Shown: positions 49,000 to 62,200 of the stretch, piece by piece | How the letters are laid out: each line of letters opens with the position of its first letter | Numbering within the stretch: the first letter of the stretch is position 1 | Assembly: GCA_025642065.1 (NCBI GenBank) | Contig: JAODUP010000046.1 | Location: forward strand, 313,001-377,000 | Reading direction: 5' to 3' | Origin: Paralvinella palmiformis | Lineage: Eukaryota > Annelida > Polychaeta > Terebellida > Alvinellidae | Length of the DNA stretch: 64,000 nt | Position numbers and translations under genes: made by a program | Notes under the pieces: generated by a model | The model's input: only the letters and a program-made list of their open reading frames with translations | The model's database searches: none | What the model was told of the DNA's origin: nothing

Positions 49000-51206
49000 A
49001 TGACAGGCCGCACGTTAAGGTATGCAGAACCTGTTTTACCAATTTATTTAGATATTATTAAAAACTGCTGACGTATGATTATTATTTTATTAGACCATAT
49101 GGTATTATCGCCCGTGTAGGTCGGGCCCTTTGCCACGGCTTTGGGATTTGGGTAGACTAGTTCGGAATTTGATCATCATCATACCTTCAAACTTGATACC
49201 AGATCTACGCCGTACATCTAGTGATGGTACAGGCTGTTAAAAACTATGGTCAAGTCTTGTTTTCTAGTCAAGATCTTTCTTAATAAACGGATTACAGCAG
49301 ACTGTAACTAAGTGTAAGGCTCCCAAAATGCCAAATCCAATGTTTGTCTATTCGGGATCTTAAACTGCTATACTAGTAATATAGACTTGAAGCATTAGGG
49401 TGGTCATTTCTAATTTTCTAAAAAAGCAGGACATGGTGTTCCCAAAAAGACAGGGTCATAGATTACCAAGATACCACACACTGACACAGCCTTTTTTATT
49501 ACGCAAAAGTAAAGTAAATGAATATCAATGCTATTTTTTTATGAAGTGGTTGCGTAGCCGAGCATCGTAACCCTGTTCGCTGTTGCTAAAGGTCCAAGCA
49601 CTCAATGCGCATGTGCTGGCTCCCGATAGCAGTGCTATTAGCACTGAGGAGAATCGATACCCCAGGCAGTTGCTGTAGGGCATGGCCTCTTATAGGGGGT
49701 TTGTTAATTTCATGCATGATTTACTCCAGGACATATGGGTGTGGCAGAGTGTTCAGATCTTTATATCCGAAACAAGCCAAAATAGTGCCAAGTCCTCGGC
49801 TCTTTACCACCAACATACACGGTTCCGACCAGTGACCTGAAAGAAAACTTTTCAGGTCAATGGTTTTGATGCTCAGCTTCCTGCTCCGCATCCGAGAACC
49901 ATAAAAACGCACATATGGCGCATGCACATTGAATGCTTGGACCTTAAGCAGCAGCGAAAAGGTTTCCGATTGTCGGCTACGCAACAATGTCCCATTTTTT
50001 AACCCAGTTGAAGCAGATGTGCTAAAGGTTCCCTTATTTCAAAGGGAACCCAGGTGGTATAGATCACAGATCATTGCCAGTTAGGCCATGGAGGTGCATT
50101 CCACTCAAAGCAAGAAATTTTTACTGCTGTTATATTGTATGGAGTTGTCAGACCAAATATATTTAGCAGTATTTCTCTGTTGACATGTTTGAAACAATAT
50201 TTGGCTTTGTACAAACTTCATAATAATAGAACAGTATAAAGATGTTACTTTATTCTTCCATGTATTGTGAACATTTGTGTATAATGCATACCCCTTTGTT
50301 ACCAGAAACATGTCTGGAAGAGCCTTGTTTTCATATGTAAAACCCAGGAGAAACCATGAAAATCTGCAACTGGATGTTAAATATATTTATTTCCATGAAA
50401 TAAATTTATCTGTTGCCAAACAAGTAGTAAATGGTGAGGCTTTTGGCAATAATTGTGGATGGAAAGAGGGAGGAACGCCAATGGGGTGTCACTTTCTTAA
50501 TGAAAGCTACATCATCCAAATGGGAACTATCTGAGCCAATCAGGAGTAGGCATCTTACATTGCCGAAGAGGAGGAGTGAACATGAACAATGAAGGTGGCA
50601 AAACAGGATTGTGTGAACTTCTCCAATTATCACATAGGATGATTTAATCCAGTACAGGTGCTTCGGTTGGAAGACAGCATCTATATGCAGTCCTGGCTCA
50701 TCCAACCTGACATTGGTGGCATCCCGATGGTGTCGATACAGAATATGTGCTGGAGGCGAATAGTTTGCCTATTATCATTCATTTTACATGTGTGACGCCC
50801 ATGCTAGACACCCCTGATGTTTATATAGACAGTGCTTCAACTAAGGACATAAAAAGGCAGAATAAACATACACATGTCTCTGTACAAACTGTGGAATACT
50901 CAGAAATAGATGAAACAACACATATAAAGTATCAGTAAAAAGTTTATCAAATATTTTATTACATAATATTGTATAAGAAAAGATACAATCAAAGTTGAAT
51001 GGTACTCCATTTTATCAGGAACAGGTCTGAAAAAGCTGGAAACATTTAGTTATAGTGTCTACTATGCATCCCCAAAACAAACAAGGGAAAAAACTGCGCT
51101 GTAAACATGGAATTGGAAGAATACAGTATTCTTAATAACTGAGTTTACAGTTTTATTAATTCACTCCCACAATGAAACTAGCTGAACTGTTTTTATCATG
51201 TTGATA

Positions 51207-51246
<40 letters not shown>

Positions 51247-52367
51247 TTTAAATATAGTAAAAAAAACACTATAGATTTAATGTAGATGTAATCATTGAAA
51301 TTGCACAGTAGCATAGCTCTCCAGTTACAACCAATACATTCATCATATCTGTGTTTTAAAATATTTCAATTCAATTTCAATTCAAATTGTTTATTTCAAC
51401 ATTCATATTTCTTATGTTATGATATTCATGTATGATACCCTATTATTCTTTTCATTGGGGTATTTGATTGGTCAGTTAATTCCAAATCCTAACTCTAACT
51501 TCTATTTTTGAAAGCATTCATTTGTAGTTTTCATGCAATAAGCTTAGCTTAGCTGTGAATTATTTTGGTATCATAATGTATATGATACATCATAATGTTC
51601 CATTAACCCACAAGACTCAATAAGAACATTGGCAGAATACAGGAGTTAATGTTCTTGTACAAATCCTCATTGAAGGGCATCTACCTTTTCCTAAATCATT
51701 ACCTATGTTATCATTGAATCTTCTTATTTGAATCTACACTATCAATAGTATTATTATTTGCTGATTTGAGGTTTCAGACTAGCTGTTGGATGTAGCATCT
51801 GGTTTCCTGGCTACCTTATCAGCTTATCCTTCCATTACTGCATAGCCTTTGTATGATTAATCTGTCCTAGTTTTGGTGACACTCCTCCATAATTATCAAT
51901 GTTTCCAGTTTTCATCTGTCATCAGCAACGTGTAATTATATAAACACAAACATAATTCCTAGATAATTTTGATTAGCTGTCTAAACATGGCCTTGCCATG
52001 TTTATGTACACAATCAGTAGGGTGCAGAATTGTCATAAATTGATGCCTGCTCGTTGGGCTGGCACCGTGTTCTGGCTACAAGTCCTACAACTTGTTTTTA
52101 ACAGGTACAGGATTGGTGCTTATTTCAAATTCTTCCCTTTGGACTTTGTATACATGTTTAGGGTTTAGAATTTGACCATCGTATCACCTGCAGGCAATTA
52201 GAGATGACTAAAAGAAAGTGATGCTTATTGATTTTTTGTACTGATGCATCAATAAATCCTACTTATTCAATCTCACTGGGATCTGAGTTTTCGGTTGAAT
52301 CATATAGCTTCAAAAACTGTCAAAACGTAGTATTAACTGAAACAAAAATGTAAGCAAAAACGCTATA

Positions 52368-52411
<44 letters not shown>

Positions 52412-53809
52412 AAACTTTATTGATCTCCAGTTTATAACTAGTCTGGTAGAGTGTATTTCATCATGGATTAATGTATTAGGTAAATAATAAAAAATAGTCA
52501 TTTTCATAATTTGTTGTATGTTATTTCGATGCTTGCAAACTTTTATAATCTTAAAATAAAAATATGGTAACAGTATGTAGATGGCCAGGTGTCTATTACA
52601 GATATATTTATCTTCTTGCAATCCATATAACTAATGAAAACTTGGCACCAGGTCAAATACATTGAAATGTATTTAAATACAAATACTTTTCTTCTAGACA
52701 AATACATTAATCTGTAAATGTATTTAAATAAAAATACCTTTGGATGTCTTTCAAATACTTTTCAAATGAAAAGTTCAAATTCATTGTTTTTCCATTGCTT
52801 TTTATTCTGATACACTCATTACATAACATCACAGCATCAACTAGATTTGTCACATCAATTTATAAATTGTTTGTTAATTAGATCTGCTCATTGTATTTAT
52901 TAACAAGATGTTTCATATTATCCTTTGATCCCTTCTAATTATACTACATTTAATTGAGGATAATCTCCCTTTCATTGACAAGGAAGCCATCAGAAGTCAT
53001 TACATAAAATATATCATTAACTGCAATTCCTTATGATGACAGAGAGAAGACGGTTCCTTCATTGTTATGGGTGTGCAATTCAGTGATCTGATTATTTCCT
53101 GAAACAAATCATGTTGATAAAATATTCAAATCAAAACATTTGACCCTATGCCTGCTTGGGACTATGCTAACACTATTGTGTATTTTATGATGTGTGACTA
53201 GACAAACAGGATTGTACATAGTTATTTATACTTTGACAGGAGTACAGTTGTGGAAAAGTGGATGTTGTAAGAATTATGGTTAAAAAATACAGGGACTAGT
53301 TATTTGTGTTATGTACAGATATTTTATTCTTGTTTTAAACGATGAAGCAAATCTGTTTTATTTTTATGAATAAAAAAAAAAGAATCACAACTGCCACCAA
53401 CCATTAGCCGTTTAATATAATCAACACCTCTGACCTGGGGAAAAGGAATCATATCCCAATGTGTTGAGTCAAGAAATGAATCCCAAGATTATTAGCCATC
53501 TAGAAATATTTACGGTATTTTGAAATACCTTAATTGTCATGTTCTCAGACAACTATGCAGTCAACACATGCCAGTTATTAGTTATAATGTTTGATACGTA
53601 TAACAACAAACAACAACTAATAACTTTTCTTTGGTTTCAGTGCTGATGAGCTTATCAAATACTTCAATGGTCCACTGACAGAGTTACCACAGAAGGGTGG
53701 GCCTAAGGATTATGCTCCCGATGGCAGCTGGCTACAAGCCAAAAGAATAGAACACTTCTATAAAGAGAGAACCAATGTGCTGTCAGAAGAAAGAGTAAAG
53801 AAAAAGTAA

Positions 53810-53848
<39 letters not shown>

Positions 53849-56726
53849 ATTAAAAAATAGTTTTTTCCTGCTGCATACCTATAGGTGCCAGATGAGGCTA
53901 AAGTCGCGATTCCATATACGCTGCATGCGAATCTGAATGCATATGCAACATTATGATATCCATGTGTTTCAAACAACCCTCTCACCTTCTTACCTATTTT
54001 TTTTAGAAAGCCTGCTCATACAGTTGAATCCAGAATTTTGCACCTAGGCCATGAAATTCTGGATTCAACGTTTACATGTTTTCTATTTTGTTTAGATTCG
54101 CATATTGCATGCCGCTTAAAACTGAGATTCCATGTATGCGTAATGCGACATTGCAGTAGCGTATGTAACATTGTGTTTCTGACACCCCTCTACCTTCTGA
54201 CCTATTTTTTTTGGGAAAGTCTGCCTGGACACTCGAATTGGATGGTTGAGTCCAGAATTTTATGACCCAGATCATAAAAATATGGATTCAACCATTTGAT
54301 TCACATTTGCACCAATTGCTCCATGGAGTGATCCATTTTGTCACATTTGGAAATCGCATGTGTAGTTGCACATATGGAATCATGCTTGTACATTTACATG
54401 TTTTCTATACACAGTGTATATGGAATCTTGGCTTAAGACAAAGCGCCACCTATTTAAATGGCATCCCCGATTAAAGGCTGTATTCATTGCAGTTTACTGG
54501 CTAGCCATCCTGGTAATTTGAAATTTTATTTATATAGTAAGAATGAAAATGGCTACGGGTAACTCAGCAAAGCAGCAATTGCCTTCACCGAATAAGCATT
54601 TCTTATCAAACACTTCTCTATTTGTTGATTTTTATTGCAAATACACTTTTACATATAGACAAGTAAAATATAGCAGATTTAAAAATAAATGATAATTTTT
54701 GATCAGGTGAAAATTTGTAGGGCAAGTGAAAATATTTTGTTGGGCAAGTGCATTTCCAATCTACTTGCCCCAGGGGCACCTGAAATGAAAAATAATTTTC
54801 TGGCCCTGACTGGAAGACCCAGCAGTTGGTCCCTTTGATACTTTACTGTTCTGTAACTAAATCCCTTTTGTAGTATCAGAATGTCTCATCTCCGGGATAG
54901 ACATCTAACAATGATCAGTTTTCACCGCTGTTCTATCTAAACGTTATAAACAAAGTATCATCGTTTACCATTTGGTACTGATATGATCAGATAACCTGAT
55001 AACTTCAATCCATATTACCTCATAATACCTTTAGATATATGCTATTATTTGACGCTCTTTAAATGGCCCACTTTATCGCATCTACATTATTATTATTATT
55101 GATTACATATTACACTGATATTTTATAAATTCATTCATGATATATTGTGCAGAATTGTCCCAAATCTATACCTGTCTTCCTCATATGTCATAGGTATGAC
55201 CAGCAACAAGGCTAAACCACTCACTCACTCACTCACTCACTCACTCACTCACTCACTCCTGTATATCTCCATAAGAAATCCTTTTGTACCTGATGTAAAT
55301 ATTTTGCCAGGTTTGAGCTACTGTTCATATTCACTCATAATATAGAGGGAGCCTCCATGGTCTAGCGGTAGCGTGCTGGACTACAGATCACTACCACCCG
55401 TGTTCGAATCCCGGCGTGGGCATATCTGAAGGTTGTTTCGTCACTTGTCTCATTACCTTTGGAAGTCACTCGGCCCATTTAGCCTACCTTGTGCACAAAA
55501 GTGGCTGTAAAACATCAATCATCATCATCATCACTCATAATATACTGGTACACTGGTGAGAGTCTTTCTCATAGGCTGGAGACGTTTCACATAATTCTGC
55601 ATTAAACATTCATTGTCAGATTTAAAAAAATAAGAAACCGCTGTAAATATTTGTCAAAATCATTAAAAATGTTCAATTATTATGTGTGTCAGCTGTAATT
55701 AGATATGAATGATTTAATTTCTGTGAGAACGTAGGATTGTTCGTCCCTAGTCAGAGCGAGAGAGAGAGTTTTGTTTAACTTTGGTCCAAGTCACACATGT
55801 ATGGGACATATGACTGTACTATTATAGCATTCCAGAGAGGGAGATGATGATTGACGTCTTACGGCCACTTTTGTGCTCATGATAGGCTAAATGGGCCGAG
55901 CGACCTCCAAAGGTAATGACACGAAGTTAAAGACAAAACAACCTTCAGATATGCCCACGCCGGGATTCGAACACGGGTGGTAGTGATCTGTGGTCCAGCA
56001 CGCTACCACTAGACCACAGAGGCGCCCTCTTCCAGAGAGGGAGAGAGAGAGAGAATGTGTGTGTGTGTTTACAAATGACACACATATTTATTTTGCATAA
56101 CATATCTTATTGTGGATGTTGTCTAATATCTATTTAAGTTAGAGCAGTAATACAATTGCCCAGAGATATCAGCAATCAATAAAGTCTGTGTTTGGCGAAA
56201 GAGATAATTCAAGTTTTAGGAGCTCACTGATAGGTTGACTAACTGATGTGGAAAGAAAACCTCTAATGGTTTGGACCAATGTACCTGTACTTAGATCCTG
56301 TAATATTTAACCCTTCATCCATTTTATTGCCTATAATATTGATTGACAAAACCGTAATATATCTCACCTGTCAGAGACTGATAAATACTGAAGGCTAGAT
56401 AAGAATCTCTACATGAGATCTGTAATGTTTCTCGTGTGGATCGTTTGACACATGTCACTTGTCATATGCATGTTGGAATCTGGAATTAAATAATTTTGTA
56501 TTTACTTAACAATCTTTAGACTAATTTACTTTATTTGTTCGTAGTACATTTTAATCCTCATCTGGACATGTCAGGAATAGAGAACTGAATCATGATACAG
56601 GTGATCCCTCTGAGGTAACAAGCAAAACTAATGAGTGGTATTAGATAATCAGTGCCTGATATTTATAATTTATTTGGTGTTATTTTTAATGCATATTGGA
56701 ACTTGCTTTTTATACCTTTCATTTGG

Positions 56727-56767
<41 letters not shown>

Positions 56768-59241
56768 GTTCTGTCCTCAATTATGTTAATGTGCCTTGGT
56801 TCATGTGAGCTTTAGGTGGTTGTTCAAGCTCATTCTCTGTACAAACATAACCATGATTATAATGATTTATTATCAGGAATAGTTTTGTCAGTTGTATTTT
56901 TTTTGTTTCAGCACCAAAGGAATAACTGGAAGACAGTTGTATAAATATGTGGTAATCCAAGCACCAAAACATTATTTAAATCAATTGTGTATAATACATA
57001 TATATATATTTAAGTCTGTACATGTGTGTATATGTATATATATATAGGAGAGGGGGGTCAATATGCTAATATGAACTTGTCTGATGATATGAGAAAAATA
57101 AATGTGTACAATGTTTTGTTGATAAGTAAATTATCTATCTATCTATAAATATTAGAACCATCCTTAATAAAGGAGATCAGCTTGGTTTATAGATATGACT
57201 GAGGAGACAGTGTACATCAATGTGTACATATATTTCTTAATCAAAGATGGAAATTGCATTTAATTTTCATTCCCAATAAACATTGCAAACATAAACACAC
57301 CTGTATGTGATAAAATAAGATCAAGCATTAAAAGTTAAGCAAGCTTAGAACATTACACACACACACACACATATATATATATAATCAAGTATATAATTGT
57401 ATTTATTGGGTCATTCCCAGATAAGACATGCATTCCAATGAGAAGATCACATTATAACTACATATCAAAGTTATATTCAAGTTAAACCTTCCATCGTCAC
57501 ATCAATATACTTACATAAAACAAATCGTAAATGAAAACAAAATGTAAACAGCATAATCAAGTTTTTATAATGGCCCTGGCTGTTCTTTTTATTTTAGAGG
57601 TCACCTTGCCCGTGGAGAATGGAAGAAGGACATAGGCATGGTAGAAATTGTAGGAAAAATGGTATTTAGCATTATATCACTATTATTAGCTCTAAAGGTT
57701 ATATTATTATCAACTTCTAGCATTATATTATTATCAACATCTTAAATCATGTTATTATAAACTTCTTAGAAGATGTTATTGTCAGCTTCAACAAACATTG
57801 TGTCATTATCAACTTCTGATGTTATGTCACTGTTAACTTCTAACAAGATATCAACTTGTGTCATTTAATTGAGTTTTGTGAGGACTCAGATAGTTCAGTG
57901 GTTAGGATGCAAATCCCAGTCATGCCTATGTGTTGTGGAATGTTTTATCGAGAAGAGTTCCCCCATAGCAATAATTGCTAGGTGTGATCAGCATCTAGGC
58001 TAAACAAACCACTTACCCGTCGCACTCATTCACTATCATTAAGTCTATTCCAACTAGTCACGTGTTGTCATTACCATATTTTAACGTGGTCTCATTATCA
58101 AGTTTTGGCGTTATTTTGTTGTCACTTTGGGAAGGATGTCAGTGGTAATATTTCTGGTTATCCTTAGGTTGTCTACAGTCTGTGTACATCTCGTGCAAAC
58201 TAAAAAAAACACGTGTGAAATATAGGAAAGGCTTTATTTGGATCCATCATTTCTAATTATTACTATTAGAACGTTATGTATAGGCTGATATGAACCTGTG
58301 AATTTTACCCATTGACCTAAAAACTAGACCGAGCACTCAGTAGTGTTTGATTGGGCCGCCATGACCAAACAGCAGTGACTTCCGGTAATGGCAAAAAGCA
58401 ACATTGAAGCGGCTACCTTCGAAATTTGAACCTGTGAATACGGACATTTATTGTGATATGTGCATTATAATTCTGTGTGTGCAGACAATCTGTATTATTC
58501 CTGTCCTATTATATTCCATGAAATATGTAAATTCGTTTTATGCAAGTCCTTAGGTCTAGTTTAGTTGGGATCAAATGCCAGAGACAGAATGGGGGTTGTC
58601 GAATAGGCTAAATATAATAATAGTTAAGCTTAATTTACCGCCCCCCCAAAAAAAAAAAACGTTTAACAGTTATTTTAAATGTGTTCCTTATACTTACCGA
58701 TGAAAAGATATTCCTTTTGTATTACTTTTACTCCCACGACTTATGCAACCAACGACACAACAATAATTCACCATGTTTATTAACCCGATTTTTCAATCTG
58801 CTTCCTTTTTCCACGACCGGAAGTTGGGACCTGTTTGCCATCAAATCGGCGGCCGTGTTCGGTCTAGTTTTCTTTCAGGTCAATGATTTTACCTGTATGC
58901 ACCAATCTGGTTAACTTCTATTATCAAACAAGTTGGGTGAATGTTATTACACTGAGGGTTGTCTCATTAGCCTTGGAAGTTGCTCGTCCCATGTAACCTA
59001 CCATGTGCACAACATCAGCCATAAAACAGAAACGATTAAAGACCATTTGGGGGGAATAGAGTCCAGTTTTATGCTGCCCACTCCATCATCAGCATTTACT
59101 GGTTAATGTTGTAGCCAATTTTCTTATGTGGTGTGTGTCTATTTATTCATAGTTAAAGAATGTATATGATCAGTCAGCAAAAATTGAACTATTGTCTAAT
59201 ATATCTTGAGTCAGACGTGATTTAAGTAATTCATTCATATA

Positions 59242-59296
<55 letters not shown>

Positions 59297-62200
59297 GATA
59301 GATAATAGATAGATAAATAGATAGACGACGGACGGACGGACGGACGGACGGACGGACGGACGGACGGACGGACGGACGGACGGACGGACGGACGGACGGA
59401 CGGACGGACGGACGGACGGACGGACGGACGGACGACAGATAGATAGATAGATCTGATAAACATAACATGTCACTGGTAATCCATCTGTCCCACAACACAG
59501 GCTAAGTTCTGGCAGACTACTGGCCATGTTGAAAAAGGCAAGTTCTTGCTCTATCCAGAAGAAGCCTTGGCTCTTGTTGATAAGGTAATGCTATCTGTTT
59601 ATAGTCTGGGTACCTTGTTTTTGTATCCATAATCCTGGATCTTGTTCTCTTAAGAGTTACATTTAATTGGAAAATCTAATTGATCAATTTATCAAATAAT
59701 TTCCTCATCTTTTCCTCTTTACAAGTGCAATATAACTGTCAAAATATAAATTATTATCTTTGATATTTGCTGCATGATTTTCATGAAATATTATTATTGA
59801 ACATAGTTTACATTGTTTTGGGGAACTCCAGTCACACAGGCCACCTACCGATGTCACATGGGCTACACACATCGATGTCGCACGGGCTACACACCGATGT
59901 CACATGGGCTACACACACCGATGTCGCACGGGCTACACACCGATGTCACATGGGCTACACACACCGATGTCATATGGGCTACACACACCGATGTCATATG
60001 GGCTACACACAATGATATCACATGGGCTACGCACACAGATGTCACACAGGCCACACACCGATGTCACGTGGGCTACACACAATGATATCACATGGGCTAC
60101 GCACACAGATGTCACACAGGCCACACACCGATGTCACATGGGCTACACACACCGATGTCATATGGGCTACACACACCGATGTCACACCGGCTACACACAA
60201 TGATATCACATGGGCTACACACACCGATGTCATATGGGTTACACACACCGATGTCACACGGGCTACACACAATGATATCACATGGGCCACACACCGATGT
60301 CACGTGGGCTACACACACGGATGTCATATGGGCTACACACAATGAGGCCACACAGGCTACACAACGATGCCACACAGTGTGTGACATCATTGTGTGTAGC
60401 CTGTGTCAGCAGTTGGTGTAATAAACTTTTTGAAAATAGCTGAAGTGATTACGGACTTTTTTAATGGTTTTGGCGAGAAGTATGAGTCTCCTGTAATGTC
60501 ATAAGCATTGTTGATATTCTAACGCCAGGGTGATATAGAAGTATACTGTTCTGGATTACCGATGAGTGTCCAGGAATGTTATGCCACCTTACTCGGTGAT
60601 AACAACGTACCAGTGGAACACTATCAAGTGTACATATATCTATCCAGATTAGGATATGTGATATTTAGACATCGACCGGTGTAAGCATTGACCAGAAGTG
60701 TTTTTGTTCTAGAAATTTTGAACATTTTCTTGTTGACCATTACACCAACAACGTAGTCCGTATTTTTCGGCTAATTCATTAACTATTTATTTTTTATGTC
60801 ATCCCAATCATTTTTGTTAGCGAGAAATTGTCGGCTTATGAACACAAACTCGGCTTAACGAAATTGCCCCATGAGCGAGGAGGGAAGAAGAAAAGAAAAG
60901 CCAAATTAGAGGAGCGGCGAAGTAAAATTGCCAAAATGGATTCCGTGGAAACTGTCTTGGCTGAAAACCTGGATACAGCTGCTGGGAATAGTAAATTGTC
61001 TGAAGATCGGAGAACGGAATGTCTAAACGATGACAATAAGATGACCAGTTCAGATCGAGAGCCTGGTCAGTTTTCTGGATGTGCCGATTTTATCAACGGA
61101 GAAGGTCCCTCCGTGACCCTGGGACACAGCGATTTCGCTGCAATACTATTTCCGAGCTTGGTGCCAGGTAGTGTCTGCAAACTGCAGCGGCCAAAGAAGG
61201 AATACCTCCCCAAAGGCGTATCGCTGCAGCGAGAGACCTATGTGTTGGAATCACCGCGATACACACCGGCTCCAAAGAGCAGCATTCAGGACGAGCTGGA
61301 GTTTTCCTATCCGGCGAATGTTTCCACGGTTAGAGTTAAGGCAAGGAATTGGACAGAATATAAGGAACAGCTGAGGAAGAGATCAGAAGGTGACCTGTTG
61401 ATGGATTCTCCCGTTGGACATCTGTGGAAGGGAAAAGTGACACCACTGATTAAACCATCCGAAGCTTATTCCACAGGTATGGTTAAGTAAGTCAGTGAGT
61501 GAGTGTTTTGCTTAGCCTTGGTGCTGGTCATATATAGAATGTAATGTTAGCTGTGTCCAAAAAAATAGCACTGGCTTACAAATTCATATTCAATAGAGAA
61601 CTGAATACAACATTAAGATTTGTGAAACACCTGGAACTTTTATGACGCGCGCGTGTGTGTTTGTGTTACTAATAACAGTCATTCAAATTTGTGATTGGGT
61701 TTTATTTGGGGTATCACTGTGAGATAGCTTTGAATGGCTTCAAATAGTAAAGTTGTTTTTTTATTATTAAATATGCATTATTATATATTTCTTTTACCAT
61801 TGGTTAGTTAATGTAAACAAACATTCATTACTTTTCAGCTTCACTTTTAGAGAGAATGAAGATTATTCAAAACATAAATTTTTCTGATGATATTGATAGG
61901 TATTGTATTGGCATCACTTTTATTTATTGATAAATTTAACTTGATCAATATTGGCCTCTTTTTGTAACAATTGCGACCATTGCTGTGTGAGTGAGTGAGT
62001 AAATGGGTGAGTGAGTGTGTCAGTGGGGTTAATTACAGATTAACGCAGTAAGGCATTTTGTGCTATCCACTTTTAGTTGGCTCGTATGAGATTCACAGTG
62101 ATCAGTATGGGGTATTTCTAAATCCCAAGTTTGGGGGGGGGGATTTAACACGAACACACGATACATTTTATTCCCTCCCCCCAATTTTTTAAATTTATTT

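Noticed and set aside
50310..50336. MSGRALFSY followed by GTAAAA as an alternative TSEN54 first exon
   Set aside because: Its phase does not fit exon 2, while ATG at 49000 fits both phase and family sequence.
56912..56951. Possible extra TSEN54 exon: strong TTTTTTTTGTTTCAG acceptor and a GTAATC donor
   Set aside because: Inclusion would break the frame between exons 2 and 3, and the peptide (TKGITGRQLYKYV) has no match in the family. It could at most be a cryptic exon.
59170..59527. ORFs with RPSVRPSV repeats
   Set aside because: Translations of the GACG array and the neighbouring TA/GATA runs in all frames of one strand.
59767..60421. Overlapping ORFs of about 100 codons rich in HMGYTHRC-type repeats
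   Set aside because: Translations of the 24-bp minisatellite in several frames and both strands.
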